A program made the translations under genes and the position numbers. Below, one piece after another: positions 21,510 through 32,944 of a stretch of DNA of 64,000 nt; the first letter of the stretch is position 1, and every line of letters starts with the position of its first letter. The stretch is from Tenodera sinensis. Lineage: Eukaryota; Arthropoda; Insecta; Mantodea; Mantidae. The stretch is taken from positions 215,811,031-215,875,030 of the forward strand of contig CM060962.1 of NCBI GenBank assembly GCA_030765045.1. Direction: 5' to 3'. The notes beneath the pieces were generated by a model. That model saw nothing but the letters and a program-made list of their open reading frames with translations, ran no database searches and was not told the origin of the DNA.

Positions 21510-22180
21510 TCTCTCACTAAAGATCCTCTGAAGCCAATAAATCCAGAATGGCCAAGTAATTTTCTTTACTAAAATAATCTTGGCTTTCTCGATGACCCCT
21601 AAATGGCAATTCCTGGATCCGCAAATGGCAAACATCCCCTACAATTTGCCTGTTTTTTTGACACAGTTTCATTGTGCCTAATGGCTTGCAACCTATGCCT
21701 CTCCGAAACAGCATGATCTATGCGGCATCACCCTAGCATATGAAATTGTTCTGCAGAGTTAATATGGCTCTGAGATGCCAAGTGCCTCTTGGCCTTCTTT
21801 TTAAAATTTTTCCCTGTATTTACACCAGTTTTGTGCCAAGAATCTTCACCCTTACCGCCAAACATCAAGCAAAAATAACATAAAAGCCTTTGACCCTTTC
21901 CTTCGCTGGTTCCATACAACCACTGGTATTTGTCATACCAGCTGTTTTAGAATTTACGCACAAATTTACCGTCCTGCTGCGATAAAGTAAATTCAGGTCG
22001 TTTCTGCAAATCTTTTACCCTTAACTTTAGCTCTAATGCGAGTGATGAAGTATTGGTATTAAGTACATATTCAACTGCATCGAAGTTAGTACTGTTAGGC
22101 ATAAATTTACAGGACATTGTCCTGGGTGGCACCACACAACACGCACGCGCGTACACACACTGTGTAATTTCGCAGCACAC
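21510..22180 (-). pseudogene. hAT transposase N-terminus with TTF/BED-like zinc finger
   Basis: The minus strand reads SCKFMPNST, then RPEFTLSQQDGKFVRKF and a broken WYDKYQWLYGT...LLCYFCLMFGG...KTGVNTGKNFKKKAKRHLASQSHI. This is the C-C-H-H TTF-type zinc finger of ZMYM1-like hAT elements. It continues into a KKNRQIVGDVCHLRIQELPFRGH-like block (21640..21580), which opens DUF4371. Frameshifts near 21725 and 21930 split it. The copy stops at about 21510, so the catalytic core is missing. Confidence 0.7.
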
Positions 22181-22224
22181 TTAATAGTCACTCCTGATTT
22201 TCACTGATACTGAACACTAAAATG

Positions 22225-22290
22225 AATTGAGCCCGCGACCTTGGCTTCAGTAGGCCAGGTCTAAGCAACTGAGCCCCCTAGACCGACTAG
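22225..22290 (-). repeat. tRNA-like SINE head
   Basis: The minus strand GGGGGCTCAGTTGCTTAGAC followed by GGTCGCGGGCTCAATT gives A- and B-box-like elements. It lacks an acceptor stem, so it is a SINE remnant and not a tRNA gene. Confidence 0.45.
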
Positions 22291-24129
22291 TAGAGGTGAC
22301 GACGTCGATAACAATAATTACTGTGCATGTGATTCAAGAAGATGAATTTCTTAAACCATGTAATGACCCGCTAAATGGGTTATATACGGTGCAACGCGAA
22401 ACTACATACTAAGACATGGCGTAACACAATTATCGACGAAGATTTTGAGTGCATAAGGCGACAGTATTCAGACATTGCCAGATACCTTTCGCAATCACTA
22501 CTCAGCCGAACTTCAATTAATGGTGATAAGGGTCTTCTAGATCGTGGTTGTTTTACCTAAAAAGTAAATGTGCAGTTTGTTGTACTCCCTGTAGGCTCTT
22601 AAAATCTCTCGCAATGAGCGGTTTGCCATTTAGAGGCACAGATGAAATGTTTGGTTCTAACAGTACTGGACATTGTATTATGCCATTAGAACTGATTGCA
22701 CAGTTCGACCAATTTCTCGCCGAGTATATAAAAAGACATGGAAATAAAGGAAGTGGCACATTGTATTTGCCAGCACAAATTTGTGATGAGTCAGTGGTGG
22801 TTCCTGGATGATCGCATAATCGCAACTTGCACATCCGCTAATTTTTTCCGTATGTCAATGTGTATTTGCCTCTGTAGACATGCATATAAGAAAGTCGAAT
22901 GTCCAACTTTCTTCTATATGAACTTGCTCGTTTAATTTTCCTGAGCCTTTTTTACCAAATGTCAGCGCATTCAGTCAACAAGCTGTAGAGATGCATAAAC
23001 CCGGTTTTGCGACTGGCGAAGGCAGCTTTTGGGTGAGGGGTCGCTGCAAAGCTTGCATTTAACAGTACGGCGAATCAAGACAGCATAACCGACAAGGTCA
23101 ACACTTGCGATTCTTACCGCGTAAGCGTACTACGTTCTCGTACAAGTTTTCTCTGTTTTCCTTGCTGCGAGCATTTCCCCTGCTGTTTAGCAGAGCCTGC
23201 TAGGCAGATAGCCAATCTAACGGCTCTAAATATAATGTAGCCATTTTCTATATTAAAATGGCAGTTATGTTAATGTTATAAACACAATTACATCAACTTT
23301 TATTAAACGATTATAAGTGAATATAATTACTCTTCATGTCGTAATTTACTAAGGCCAATGTTTCAGTTTGGAATAGTTATTATTGTTCGTTATGTTTGTG
23401 TTTCTGGCAGCAAATTACATGCAGATGTCTCTGCACATAGCGGGAAATTTGAATCTATGAAACTGGAAATGAATTGCATGGCGAAACTTTCGGGTTTATC
23501 CTTAGAGGAGAAGCTGTTTTCCGTGCTTATGGTTTGTAGTGAGGGAAACAATATCAGGACAAATAATGGCTGTTGTGATATTGGTCATTTAAAACAAAAA
23601 ATAGCAAAACATGATAGCTCAATTGCCCATATGAATTGCGAAATAGAATTGTGGGTGTATGTCAGAGAAAGAAAGAGAGTAAAGGTGGAGAGGATGTAAT
23701 ATACCGCACACCTACTGCTACAAGTTATGAGCCACCACTATGACGAGTTCATTAAAATAATGTCCCTGACATTTACTGGTAAAATTTACAGTAAATGAAA
23801 TAAACACACCTAAGTACTCTTCTATAATTTTTTATTCAACTCCCAAACCAGTCAATTAGATTCATCATTCGATACGTAATTGAATGTGGATCACCAGTAG
23901 AAAGGTTTGTGTCTAATTGTGGTCATAACTTAGCAACAGCTGTGATGGAAACTTTGAATGAGCTTGGTCATACCGTGCTCAGTCCTATGATAAGGCACAT
24001 TAATGTCAGGTCTTCCAAGCACGAATTAAAGATTTAAATCCCCTTGCTGTGTATATTCTATGTTTGGCTTATTCTTATTGGTTCTTCTGCTGTGGGATGT
24101 TGTATGCTAGCAATAAACTTCTTTGGTAT

Positions 24130-24250
24130 CGAGAGGTAGAACTGGAACTTAAAAATTCAATGCCACAACTGGGATTTGAACCACAGAGCTTCCGCTTACC
24201 AGGCGGCTGCTCTCACCATTGAGCTATTGTGACAAACTGCCAGAATGGCA
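24130..24250 (-). repeat. tRNA-derived SINE (Thr-like family), copy 2, with TSD
   Basis: The minus-strand head TAGCTCAATGGTGAGAGCA and B box GGTTCAAATCCC flank an anticodon-like arm with loop CTGGTAA (would-be anticodon GGT, Thr). The flanks at 24122..24129 and 24251..24258 are both TTTGGTAT, a perfect 8-bp duplication. It interrupts the hAT copy inside a -NFFGxIQELY- coding stretch. Confidence 0.75.
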
Positions 24251-24367
24251 TTTGGTATTATTCAGGAGCTATATACAACTTTTTCTCACTGTCTACACCC
24301 AGGTGGAAACTTTTATTATCTCTTCTAAAACCAAACTCTAAGGCATTGAAAAGTCTTTCACAAACAA

Positions 24368-24625
24368 CATGGGCGTCGTAAAGGGTGAGGGGGGTAGGGG
24401 GATGCTGTGGTCCCCCCTTGGAAAATAAAGCATTTAATGTGTAGTCAATTGCCGTGTATTAGACTACTGTTTTAAATTTGATGTAAAGAATAATTTTTAT
24501 TTAGCACAACTTAATACGGTTAACTGCAGTAAACTATATATTTTGACAACAGAATAATGAATTAACATTTTTTATGGCAAACTTCCAACATGTCCGTGAA
24601 AAAAAAAAGGCTGCTGACGCCTATG
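24368..24625 (+). mobile_element. hAT MITE, complete (258 bp), perfect 8-bp TSD
   Basis: The left tip CATGGGCGTCGTAAAGGG and right tip GCTGCTGACGCCTATG form imperfect terminal inverted repeats (CATRGGCGTC). The octamer ACAAACAA lies on both sides (24360..24367 and 24626..24633). The inside is non-coding with a G-rich then C-rich segment. Other copies: 32945..33224 (complete), 50268..50405 (5' part), 76..95 (3' tip). Confidence 0.85.
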
Positions 24626-25921
24626 ACAAACAAGATGGTCAGCCAGGTGTGATGCTTGTCATAGTTTGTGTTCTTCGTGGTTAGAGACACAATCAGCTCT
24701 AAAAACAATAAAATTACTGACAACAACAGAGAAATACAACGCACTAGTTCTGAAGCAGTCAGACTTTATGAATTCACTCCAAAATTTGGAGATATGCTTT
24801 GCTGCATTATTGTGGAATGATATTTTAGAAAGGTTTAGCAGTGAAGCAAAAGGTTACAATTGGTTGAGGGTGAATTAGAAGTTATCAACCTTTACAATTA
24901 AATAGTAACAGATCTTGAATGGAAAAGAGGTATTTGATCTTTAATACGAAAAACCCACGAAGCTGTGTGGTGAAGATACATACAATTCTGACAGCACCAG
25001 GAAATGTAGACGTAAGTTGCAACATTGTGAGCAGAGAGAAAATTTTGCATTTCCTGACTGAGACTTACAGAATAAATGTTTTCAATATTATTATTTGCAG
25101 GATGTGTCAAGAACTGAAACATAGATGTAATGCTTATGGGCAATTCTTTGCTAATTCTTAGTTTCTTACTAAGCTTTATGAGTTAGACGCAAAAAAAATT
25201 TTTTTGAAGAGGCTCAAACTTTAAGAGCAACTTACTCTGATAACATAAAGGATGAATTCGACAATGAATGCATTAACCATTGATGGTGAACTATTGACAA
25301 TTTAGATAAAAATGTGATACATTGCACTCGCATGACTTTTTCTACTCTTGTACTAACCATTCTTACAGACCCTTATTGCTATATCTTCTTCGTGTTAGTT
25401 GAGATAAACATCTTCAGAAATTATCTTATTGCTTATTCCCTTGCAGATGCCAGGGGAATATGGGAATACACCAGGATTTGAGCGATAGTAAAGTCCTTTA
25501 AAGCTTTCGAATTCCTTTCTTTTAAGTTTTCTTCTCCTACGGTATAAAAAATCTGATGTGTTGCACCTACATGACTGTCTCTACTCTTGTACTAACCATT
25601 ATTACAATCTCTTATTCCTATATCTTCATGTTGAGATAAACATTCACAGAAATTATCTTAATGATTATTTCCTTACAGGTGGAGGAGGAATATGGGAATA
25701 AAGTAGGCTTTGAGCAATAGTCAAATCTTTTCAAGTTTTCAAATTACGTTCTCTTTGAACAGTTAACACATAAGAAAAATGAATATCGATGTTCCATTTG
25801 ACAGAACTAACTTATCCAAAACTCACGCAAATAGCAAGCCACACCTTCGAAATGGTTCACTCTACAGAAAATGTATTCGCACAAAAGTGGTGTATTTTAG
25901 CAGGATCTACATTTTTTGTAT

Positions 25922-26352
25922 TTAAACAGAATTGGGATATATTCTCCACCACTCTGTCCTCTATTTTTCTTTTTTCTTTTTTAAATTAGCGTCCTCCAAC
26001 ATTGTGTCATATCGGACAAATGAATGAAATGAAATGGGTGAAATGATGCTCAAATGAGCCTGAGGTCCATGGAGCTTTAAGTTACCTGACATTCGTCTTC
26101 TCAGGGTAGGGAAAACCTCGGAAAAAACCTTACCCGGATAACTTACCCTAAGCGAGATTCGAACTCGCGATTTCTTGAATGTGAGGCAGACACGCTAACC
26201 TGTCCTCTATGTGATCTGCAAGAGGAAATGGATCGAGACCACCTTCAAATATGCCCGGCCACTTCTAGTGCCCCATCCATCAGTGAAAAATATTGGAGAG
26301 CAAGAGGATTTATGACTTCTATGTCAGAAATCCAGCATCAGCTAACAACAAT
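25922..26352 (+). mobile_element. 5'-truncated I-clade LINE insertion in repeat A
   Basis: Around the SINE, the frame gives RIGIYSPPLCPLCDLQEEMDRDHL and EKYWRARGFMTSM, the C-terminus of I-clade ORF2, then a GCTAACAACAA tail. Repeat A target bases ATTTTTTGTAT are duplicated at 25911..25921 and 26353..26363, a perfect 11-bp duplication. Confidence 0.8.
25965..26199 (-). repeat. tRNA-derived SINE nested in the LINE
   Basis: The minus-strand head GGTTAGCGTGTCTGCCTCAC and B box GAGTTCGAATCTCGC are followed by a body with CCGAGGTTTTCCCTACC and a CATTTCATTTCATTC tail. The 11-mer CTGTCCTCTAT flanks it at 25954..25964 and 26200..26210. Removing it restores the LINE reading frame. Confidence 0.85.
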
Positions 26353-26833
26353 ATTTTTTGTATACTAAGATTTGGTCTATCTCTAACAGTTTACCAGTTA
26401 TGCAACAGTCGTCCAGATTAAATACGACTACGGGTCTGTAGCCAGAAAATTCAAAATATGCATTTAATTTGCGACAAAAATATCTCAAACATGTGATATT
26501 TTAATGAAAATCGGGGTCATTTTTAAGAAAATCAAAATTTTCCGAAAATGTTTCTTGTATAGGGTAGTTTAGGGTGGAGGAATTTTCTTCAAAATATTTG
26601 TGTCGCATCCTTGAAAGACATTAGACTTAAATACCAACTTTGGTTTTAACCTACTTTTGAATTTTAAGTTATGCTGTCCACATACTGACACACATACGTA
26701 CCTTTTTCTAAAATGCTCTTTTTTGGAGGGATTCAGGTGGCCTCTAAACATATATTTCTGGGGAAATTTTGACATTGAATTTTTGGGTGGAATATAGTAC
26801 TTCCTCTACTTTACTATATGTAGTAGAGAAAGT

Positions 26834-26928
26834 AAAAATAAATAATGATGTTCCATTTGACAGAAGCTTTAAGTTCTCCAAAACTCACAAATAACAAGCA
26901 ATATCTCTGAAATGGTCCACTCTACAAT
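26834..26928 (+). repeat. Repeat A, start of a second tandem unit
   Basis: After the TIR at 26833, AATAATGATGTTCCATTTGAC restarts the body as at 1620, but it is cut after CACTCTACAAT by piggyBac coding sequence. Confidence 0.7.
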
Positions 26929-27850
26929 GGACGATGCAAAATTAAAATGTATTTCCCTAAGAAGCCTGCCAAATATGGTCTTAAAATCATGTGCTTGACT
27001 GATGCAAGGAGTGGGTATCTTCACAATGCCTATATATTTACTGGTAGGGATTTTGATGGAGTAACACTTACGGATGAGGAACGAAAACTTCTGAAACCTG
27101 CACAATGTGTCTTTCAGCTGACAAATCATCTTCAAAATTCCAACAGTAGCATCACGGCTGATAATTGGTTTGGATCCATTGAGCTGGTGAAAATACTGAT
27201 GGAAAGAGGTCTGACATATGTGGGTGCTCTTAAGAAAAACAAGAGAGAAATACCACCTGAATTTTTTCCTCATAAAGCTAGAAAAGTGGATTCAGAGCTC
27301 TATGGGTTCACCAACAATATAGCATTGATTTTCCATGTACCAAAGAAGAATAGAGCAGTAGTGTTGGTATCCTCCATGCGTAACTCTAGGAGCACAGACA
27401 GTGCAAGTGACAAACCAGAGATCACTGCTTACTACAATGAAACCAAGGGTGGTGTTGATTCCCTGGATGCCGATGGTCTGTGAATATTTTTTATAGAATC
27501 ATATTCATTAGTGCAGTAAATGCCTTTATAATGTATGGCTCTTACAAAAACAATCAGCCATTTCCCGATTAGACTTCATGATAGTGCTTGCAAAGGAGCT
27601 TGTTGCATCATATATGGAAATTCGAGTAGCCAACAAACAACTCACTATTGAAACTAGAGCTTGCATAAGGAGAGCTTTGGATATTCAAGAGGGACTTCCA
27701 AGCTTTGAAGAGAAACTTCAGAAGCGAAAAGTGTGCTATACATGTTCTTCTAGCAAAAGAAGAAATACTGCATAAATGTGCTGCTCTTGCAGGAAGCCTA
27801 TATATTTGGAATGTACTGTAAAAGTTTGTCAAAATTGTTATCATACCTGA
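26929..27850 (+). pseudogene. piggyBac transposase, C-terminal half
   Basis: The frame opens at GRCKIKMYFPKKPAKYGLK and runs through CLTDARSGYLHNAYI, TADNWFGSIELV (second catalytic Asp), GLTYVGALKKNK and ETKGGVDSLD (third catalytic Asp). After 27475 a deletion and frameshifts break the helical region. SRLDFMIVLAKELVASYM and a Cys-rich end (RKVCYTCSSSKRR...CCSCRKP) follow to 27850. It starts where the half at 5562..6351 stops. The family normally has about 560-600 residues. It is non-functional here. Confidence 0.8.
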
Positions 27851-28724
27851 AGTAATGTCTCTGTTTATATTTGTTAAAATATGCAATTAGGTGTTGTAAT
27901 TGTGTGCAATGGAAGTATGTGACATACAGAACTTATTGAATTTATATACCTAGTATTTTGTTTGCAGTTTTGTTGATTAACCACATTTATTCTCAAATCC
28001 TTACTGGAATTATGTAAATATGTTCCTAAACTAATGATTTCTATTAATTGGTGCAGTTTTTAAATGATTATTGATAACACATAGCAGCAAGAATAATGTT
28101 CTTCTCAGAAAGATGGAATACTGTGATAGCAGACGCGTTTTCTATCTACAGGGTCGAGGTAACGGATGGAATGCATATATCAATGTTTCTTTATCACAAT
28201 GTATTTATTTATTAACACTTCGATATTTTACACTCTCAGCACCATATTAAACACTTAAAAAACTTTAATCTTTTGTGATTTGGTAGAATTTATGCTGGAT
28301 AAAAGTTTGGTGAAAGTTCCATGTTCGCATGCTACCAAAACACGTCTTATCACCTTGAACATATAGACGCTACTGAATTGTTTCTTGGCGTCACTTTGAT
28401 ACGACACACCGCCATTTTGTATTCATCCGTGCAAATAGTTTTTATTGTTAAAACACAAACAATTCTAATATTTATACACTTATAACAAACATTTATATGA
28501 ACGATTTTCTATTGGGGTCCTTATATTCTGTCTCATAATAAAGAATAAAATATAAATTTAAAACCATAAAGCATTGGGTTGTTTCATATGTATGAGAAAT
28601 ATTCTTAGTTTGTGCCACTTAAGATTGTCAATACTTATAGTTGTTCAGTGATTTTGTTTCTGAAGCTTTAATGTTATGATTCATATTATATGTATTTAAA
28701 GGTATTAATAAAAAAAGTATTTAA
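27851..28724. other. Unassigned sequence downstream of the piggyBac frame
   Basis: AT-rich and non-coding. Possibly the element's 3' UTR in the first part. No other signature seen. Confidence 0.4.
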
Positions 28725-29979
28725 ACACTCCATCCTGGAAAAGACCCCCATGATAGAAAATCATATCGACCAATCTCTTTGCTGCCAACAATGTCGAAAT
28801 TATTTGAGAAACTGCTTTTAAGACGTCTCAACCCCATTATTAAGAAATGCAAACTCATTTGGCTTTCAAATTAAACATTCAACCATGCAACAAGTTCACA
28901 GAATTGTGGAAATAGTTGAAAGAACTCTCGAAGAAAAGAAAGTGTGTGCAAGTGCCTTTTTAGACATATCTCAGGCCTTTGATAAAGTATGGCATAAAGG
29001 CCTTCTTTTTAAATTAAAGAGAGATCTACCTGGAGAATTCAGTCTAATCTTATAATCCTATCTCAAAGATAGAAAATTCCAAGTTAAACACGGAAGTGAA
29101 TACTCTGCATTTAAAGATGTTACTGCGGGAGTGTCGCAGGGTAGTGTACTTGGACCGATATTATACTTTTTGTATACACAAGACGTCCCACAAGATGAGG
29201 AAACCGAGATGGCGACTTTTGCTGATGACATGGAAGTTATGTCAGTAGGAGATACTGTTGAGGAGGCTACAGAAAAACTTCAAAAAACAATCAGCAAAGT
29301 CAGTACTTGGACAAAAAAATGGCGAATAAAATTAAATGAAACAAAGTCGGTCCATATAAACTTCACAAACAAGAAAATAGAAAAGGTACTCATTGAAATA
29401 AATGGACAAACTATTCCCTACAAAAAAGAGGTGAAGTACCTAGGTCTGGTGCTAGATGAAAAGCTTAACTGGAAATCGCATGTAAAAAGAAAAAGAAGTT
29501 AACTAGATCTAAGATTTAGAAAACTGTATTGGCTACTGGGACAGTACTCAGAACTAAGTCAACACAATAAATTGTTGATTAATAAACAGGTGCTAAAACC
29601 TGTATGGATGTATGGCGTACCCCTGTAGGGTTGCACCAAGAAAACGAATGTTGAAATCATTCAGAGATTTCAGAATAAGGTACTAAGTGCTATAGTAAAA
29701 GCACCTTGGTATGTGCACAATGACAATATCCACATGGACTTGAATATAGCATTTGTCAGTGAAGAAATTAAAGCTGCTGCGGTTAAGCATGAAAGACGGT
29801 TACGTGCACATGAAAACACAGAGGTACTGCGTATGGTAGCAAACAGCAACACAGTACGAAGATTGAAAAGAACCAAACCCTTGGACTTAGAGCTTTAAAA
29901 TCAGTGTCATGATGTTGTAATAGAATTACTCATAGGGGTAATATCTAGTAAATGTGATAATATACAGTGAAGACCAAAC
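28725..29979 (+). pseudogene. Jockey-clade LINE, 5'-truncated reverse transcriptase
   Basis: Blocks of a Jockey ORF2 appear in order. HDRKSYRPISLLPTMSKLFEKLLLRRL leads, then FLDISQAFDKVW (first catalytic Asp) and VSQGSVLGPILYFLYTQDVP. ATFADDMEVM (the FADD box) follows, then KKWRIKLNETKSVHI, YLGLVLDEKLNWKSH, APWYVHNDNIHMDL and RRLKRTKPLDL. Stops or frameshifts occur near 28850, 29055, 29500 and 29630. The endonuclease is missing. It lies between the piggyBac C-half and the piggyBac right end. Confidence 0.85.
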
Positions 29980-29990
29980 TATTAGGTAAG

Positions 29991-30212
29991 TTGTTGTTGT
30001 TGTTGTAGTGTTTAACGCCCGCTTTTACTACTACGGCACCGCAGGCGGTGACACTGATGATACATGAAGATGGAGCACCGGTGGAATGAGATGGCGGGGG
30101 AAACCGGAGTACCCGGAGAAAACCCGCCCGGACGCCGCTTCGTCCACCACGAATACCACATGCGGGTCCCTGGGATCGAACCCGGGCCGCCTAGGTGGTA
30201 GGCGAGCGCTAT
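29991..30212 (-). repeat. tRNA-derived SINE with (AAC)n tail and TSD
   Basis: The minus-strand B box GGTTCGATCCC and central CTCCGGGTACTCCGGTTTCC are clear. The 3' tail is (AAC)n, like that of the I-clade LINE here. The flanks at 29980..29990 and 30213..30223 are both TATTAGGTAAG. The copy looks young because the duplication is perfect. Confidence 0.85.
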
Positions 30213-30334
30213 TATTAGGTAAGTGTAAAACTTAGTTGTAGTTATTTGAAAAGAAACAAAAAACATTCCATGGCTATTATTTAATTTATATGTAATAAAT
30301 GTATTGTGAGGTCTCTCAGACCACACTTGGGTAG
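30213..30334 (+). mobile_element. Probable piggyBac right terminal region
   Basis: GTCTCTCAGACCACACTTGG at 30311..30332 is the inverted counterpart of the left arm at 5356..5377 and of the inner arm at 5533..5554. An adjacent TTAA is not preserved; GTTC follows. Confidence 0.5.
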
Positions 30335-30777
30335 TTCCATCCAAGTGCTGTACAATCAACAAATTGATGGTGAGAGACTCCCGATGTCTAGCTTTTACTG
30401 AAAAAGTGTAGTTAAAGTAGGACCTCCAAAATGTTCTTTAAATATAACAACCAATACTAAAAATGTCATAGGCACTTTAATGATGAAGTGTATGAAACTG
30501 AAGCACGGCTCTGTGAGTATAGGACCCTAAAAAGATTGGTTTGGTGGTCATGTCTTTTGTTTTCCAAAGAAAAGTTAGTTTGGACCACAAGCAGATATGA
30601 TAATTTAAACAACATATATAAAGCAGTAGAAATCACAAATATTCCTTCAATCACATCATGTGTGAGAAAGAACTGAAAATGTTCAGTAAGAATAGAAGAA
30701 TGGAATTTTGTTTGAGTGGTGAGTATAGAAGATCCAATGATCAGCATAACATAGAAGTTACAAGAAACAGAACAATA

Positions 30778-32278
30778 GGGGAAAGGCGGATAGTACGGGC
30801 TGGCGGGTAGTATGGACCACTTAGTGTTTCTCGGATTTGCCACTAGGTAGCAGACATATACATTGTCAAGGTTACACCTCCTTCATCGCTCCATTTTGCT
30901 ATAGAAGTTGGTTGATGTAAGTGCTTTGTTTTGGCTGCCACAACATTTTGTTTCTTTTCGTGTGGTCAAGTTGCTGCTGCGCGTAACTTTTGTGATCATT
31001 GTTTGCTGTTAAAGGTAAGGAGTCAAATTACCAAAATAGTATTAACGTTCAGCTGGACTAATATACATTACACTGTGGTAATGTAATTCCGGTTGCTCAA
31101 GCCGTTTTCGTTTTTCAACATGTTTAAGTGCACAATGTTGGTCGGGTAGTATGGGCCAAACAAAAATCGGGTAGTATGGGCCACCTAAGTAGATTGCAAA
31201 TTTTTTTTAGTATGCGATGCTAAATTTCAAGAAGAAGCCTGAAGGTGAGGGTGGTGGAGAGTGGAAAGAGGATGCTACGAAACAGGCAGTTTCATGCGTC
31301 TTAGAGGGTCAAATGACAAGAGCTGCAGCCAATCATTTTAAGGTTCCTAGAACTACACTTCAAAGAAAAATATGTCTTAGGAAACCAGCAAACCAATTGT
31401 GAAACCCCAAATGGGCTTTTTCAAACCAACATTTGAATAAGAGTTTGTATAACTATTACTAGAGCTTGAGAGATTTGGATTCAAAGTTGAAAAGAAAAAT
31501 AAGAAACTTGAAAAAGAAACTGTAAAAGAGATAAAGAGGCAGTTAAAATTTGAGAAACAACAGAAGTCGGAAGGAGTTAGGCCTGGAATCCAGATAAAAA
31601 AGAAAACCAAACCGCAAGGAAAGAAATCAAGCCTATAGATTATAGCAATTCAAAGGTGGGCATGTCAAAAGAAGGTGCAAAAAGACTGCATTACGTGTGG
31701 GGAGAGTTTTGAAGAAAACTGGATCCAGTGCAAACCATGTGAGGGGTGGGCTCATGAATTTTGTGCGGTAATTGAAGACCCTTTGTATTATTATTATTGC
31801 AATTACTGTAAAAACAATAACTGTTAGATAAAGCTTAGTTAAACCCTTATTCTTTTTTATGAAAATTATGATCTGATTTTCGTGATAATTTTTGTTCACA
31901 AAAAACCATAATTTGTGTTTGTGTGAATACAAATGACTTTTGTCAATTAAATTTTTACTTTTTTATTTTGAATCGCTTTGTATATAGATAAATAAACGTT
32001 CTGTATGTTATTTTACCCCAAAAGTATTTTATTTAATTTAAAATCCTGTCTTTTTTTGTATGACCCATACTACCCGACCTTTTCTCTGGCCACCAAATAT
32101 AAGCCTTTTTTTAAAACTTTAATATGTGTGTGTATCTCTTGACTATCATAACTTTTTTAAATCATATATGTAAAGGAAGTGTTCAAAGAAACGCTTTAAT
32201 GTATCTGTGACCTTTTTTGTGCAAAATCAAACATATAAATGTTTTTCCTTAAGGGGCCCATACTATCCGCCGTTCCCC
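30778..32278 (+). mobile_element. pogo-group element, internally deleted, TA target
   Basis: TIRs GGGGAAAGGCGGATAGTACG and its right partner differ at two positions within 23 bases. TA dinucleotides flank both ends (30776..30777, 32279..32280). Coding remnants are a psq-type helix-turn-helix (31217..31400: AVSCVLEGQMTRAAANHFKVPRTTLQRK) and a Cys-His-rich PHD-like end (31680..31825: CITCGESFEENWIQC-PC-GWAHEFC...YYYCNYC). The DDE catalytic domain that normally lies between them is missing. Boxes of GGGTAGTATGGGCC recur at 30804, 31144 and 31168, with inverse copies near 32062 and 32255. Confidence 0.8.
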
Positions 32279-32944
32279 TACTGTCACACTTCATAAGAGC
32301 TGCCTGCTTTTTAAGGAAACAAGGACTTGCATTTTGTAGCCACACTGAGAGCACCGAGTCATCCATTAAAGGAAATTTCATTGAATATATAAATGAATTA
32401 ACTAAATGTGACATGTCTCTCAAAGAATGGCTCAAAAAGTCCACTGTATTTCATGCTACCTCACTGGGTGTGCAAAATGATTTAATATCACCACAGCGAT
32501 GACCAACAAATTCAGAAAAGAGATTCCTGAAGCATCTTTTGTCTTTCTGATATTAGATGAAATTTCCAATGTTAGCCAAAGGTATCAGCTATTGACTACC
32601 TTTCCCTCTGTAACAACTGAAGAAAGGGTCATCAGTTTTACAAATTTAACTGCAGACAAAAAAGTTGAATGTGTTTTGAAGCATGCTTTAAATACACTAA
32701 ATGACTTCTCATGTTTAGACCGACTGATTGCCCAAATGTATCATGGGGCAGCAGTGATGGCAGGGGAACATGCTGGGCTGCAAGCTAAAATTTGGGGCAT
32801 TGTAAATTGGCACTGTTTCTTCATTGCTATGCTCACCAATTAAATCTTGTTTTAGTACAATCAGCTAGCTGCATTAAAGAAGTGAAACATTTCTTTGTTT
32901 CCCTTACAGCATTTAGCACTATTTTTACAAAATCAATGAAGAGA

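Larger units (their letters stand above)
22590..25304 (+). pseudogene. hAT transposase (ZMYM1-like), copy B, multiply interrupted
   Basis: Pieces occur in family order. SLAMSGLPFRGTDEMFG...NGxx-ELIAQFDQFL lies at 22610..22770 and VIECGSPVERFV...LATAVMETLNELG at 23870..23990. FQARIKDLNPLAVYI lies at 24005..24055. KALKSLSQTRWSAR is split by a MITE at 24367, and ALLWNDILERF appears in 24666..24878. A dimerisation-side piece follows at 25085..25165. The gap 22830..23830 holds unrelated or second-copy sequence; HLKQKIAKHDSSIAHMN at about 23590 looks like a TTF zinc-finger tail. A SINE (24130..24250) and a MITE (24368..24625) interrupt it. The last third is nearly identical to 96..745. Confidence 0.7.
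25305..26833 (+). repeat. Repeat A, copy with nested LINE and SINE
   Basis: Two tandem sub-units of about 250 bp at 25305..25790 both carry CTCTACTCTTGTACTAACCA. They lead into the repeat A body and the right TIR ending at 26833. The body is interrupted between 25921 and 26353 by a LINE fragment that itself holds a SINE. Confidence 0.75.

Noticed and set aside
22375..22560. 61-codon frame upstream of hAT copy B
   Set aside because: No domain recognised and no continuity with the hAT blocks; left unassigned rather than called a gene.
24130..24250. tRNA-Thr(GGT) gene
   Set aside because: A and B boxes and an anticodon-like arm are present, but no acceptor stem pairs. The unit has a SINE body, target duplication and two other copies in the window.
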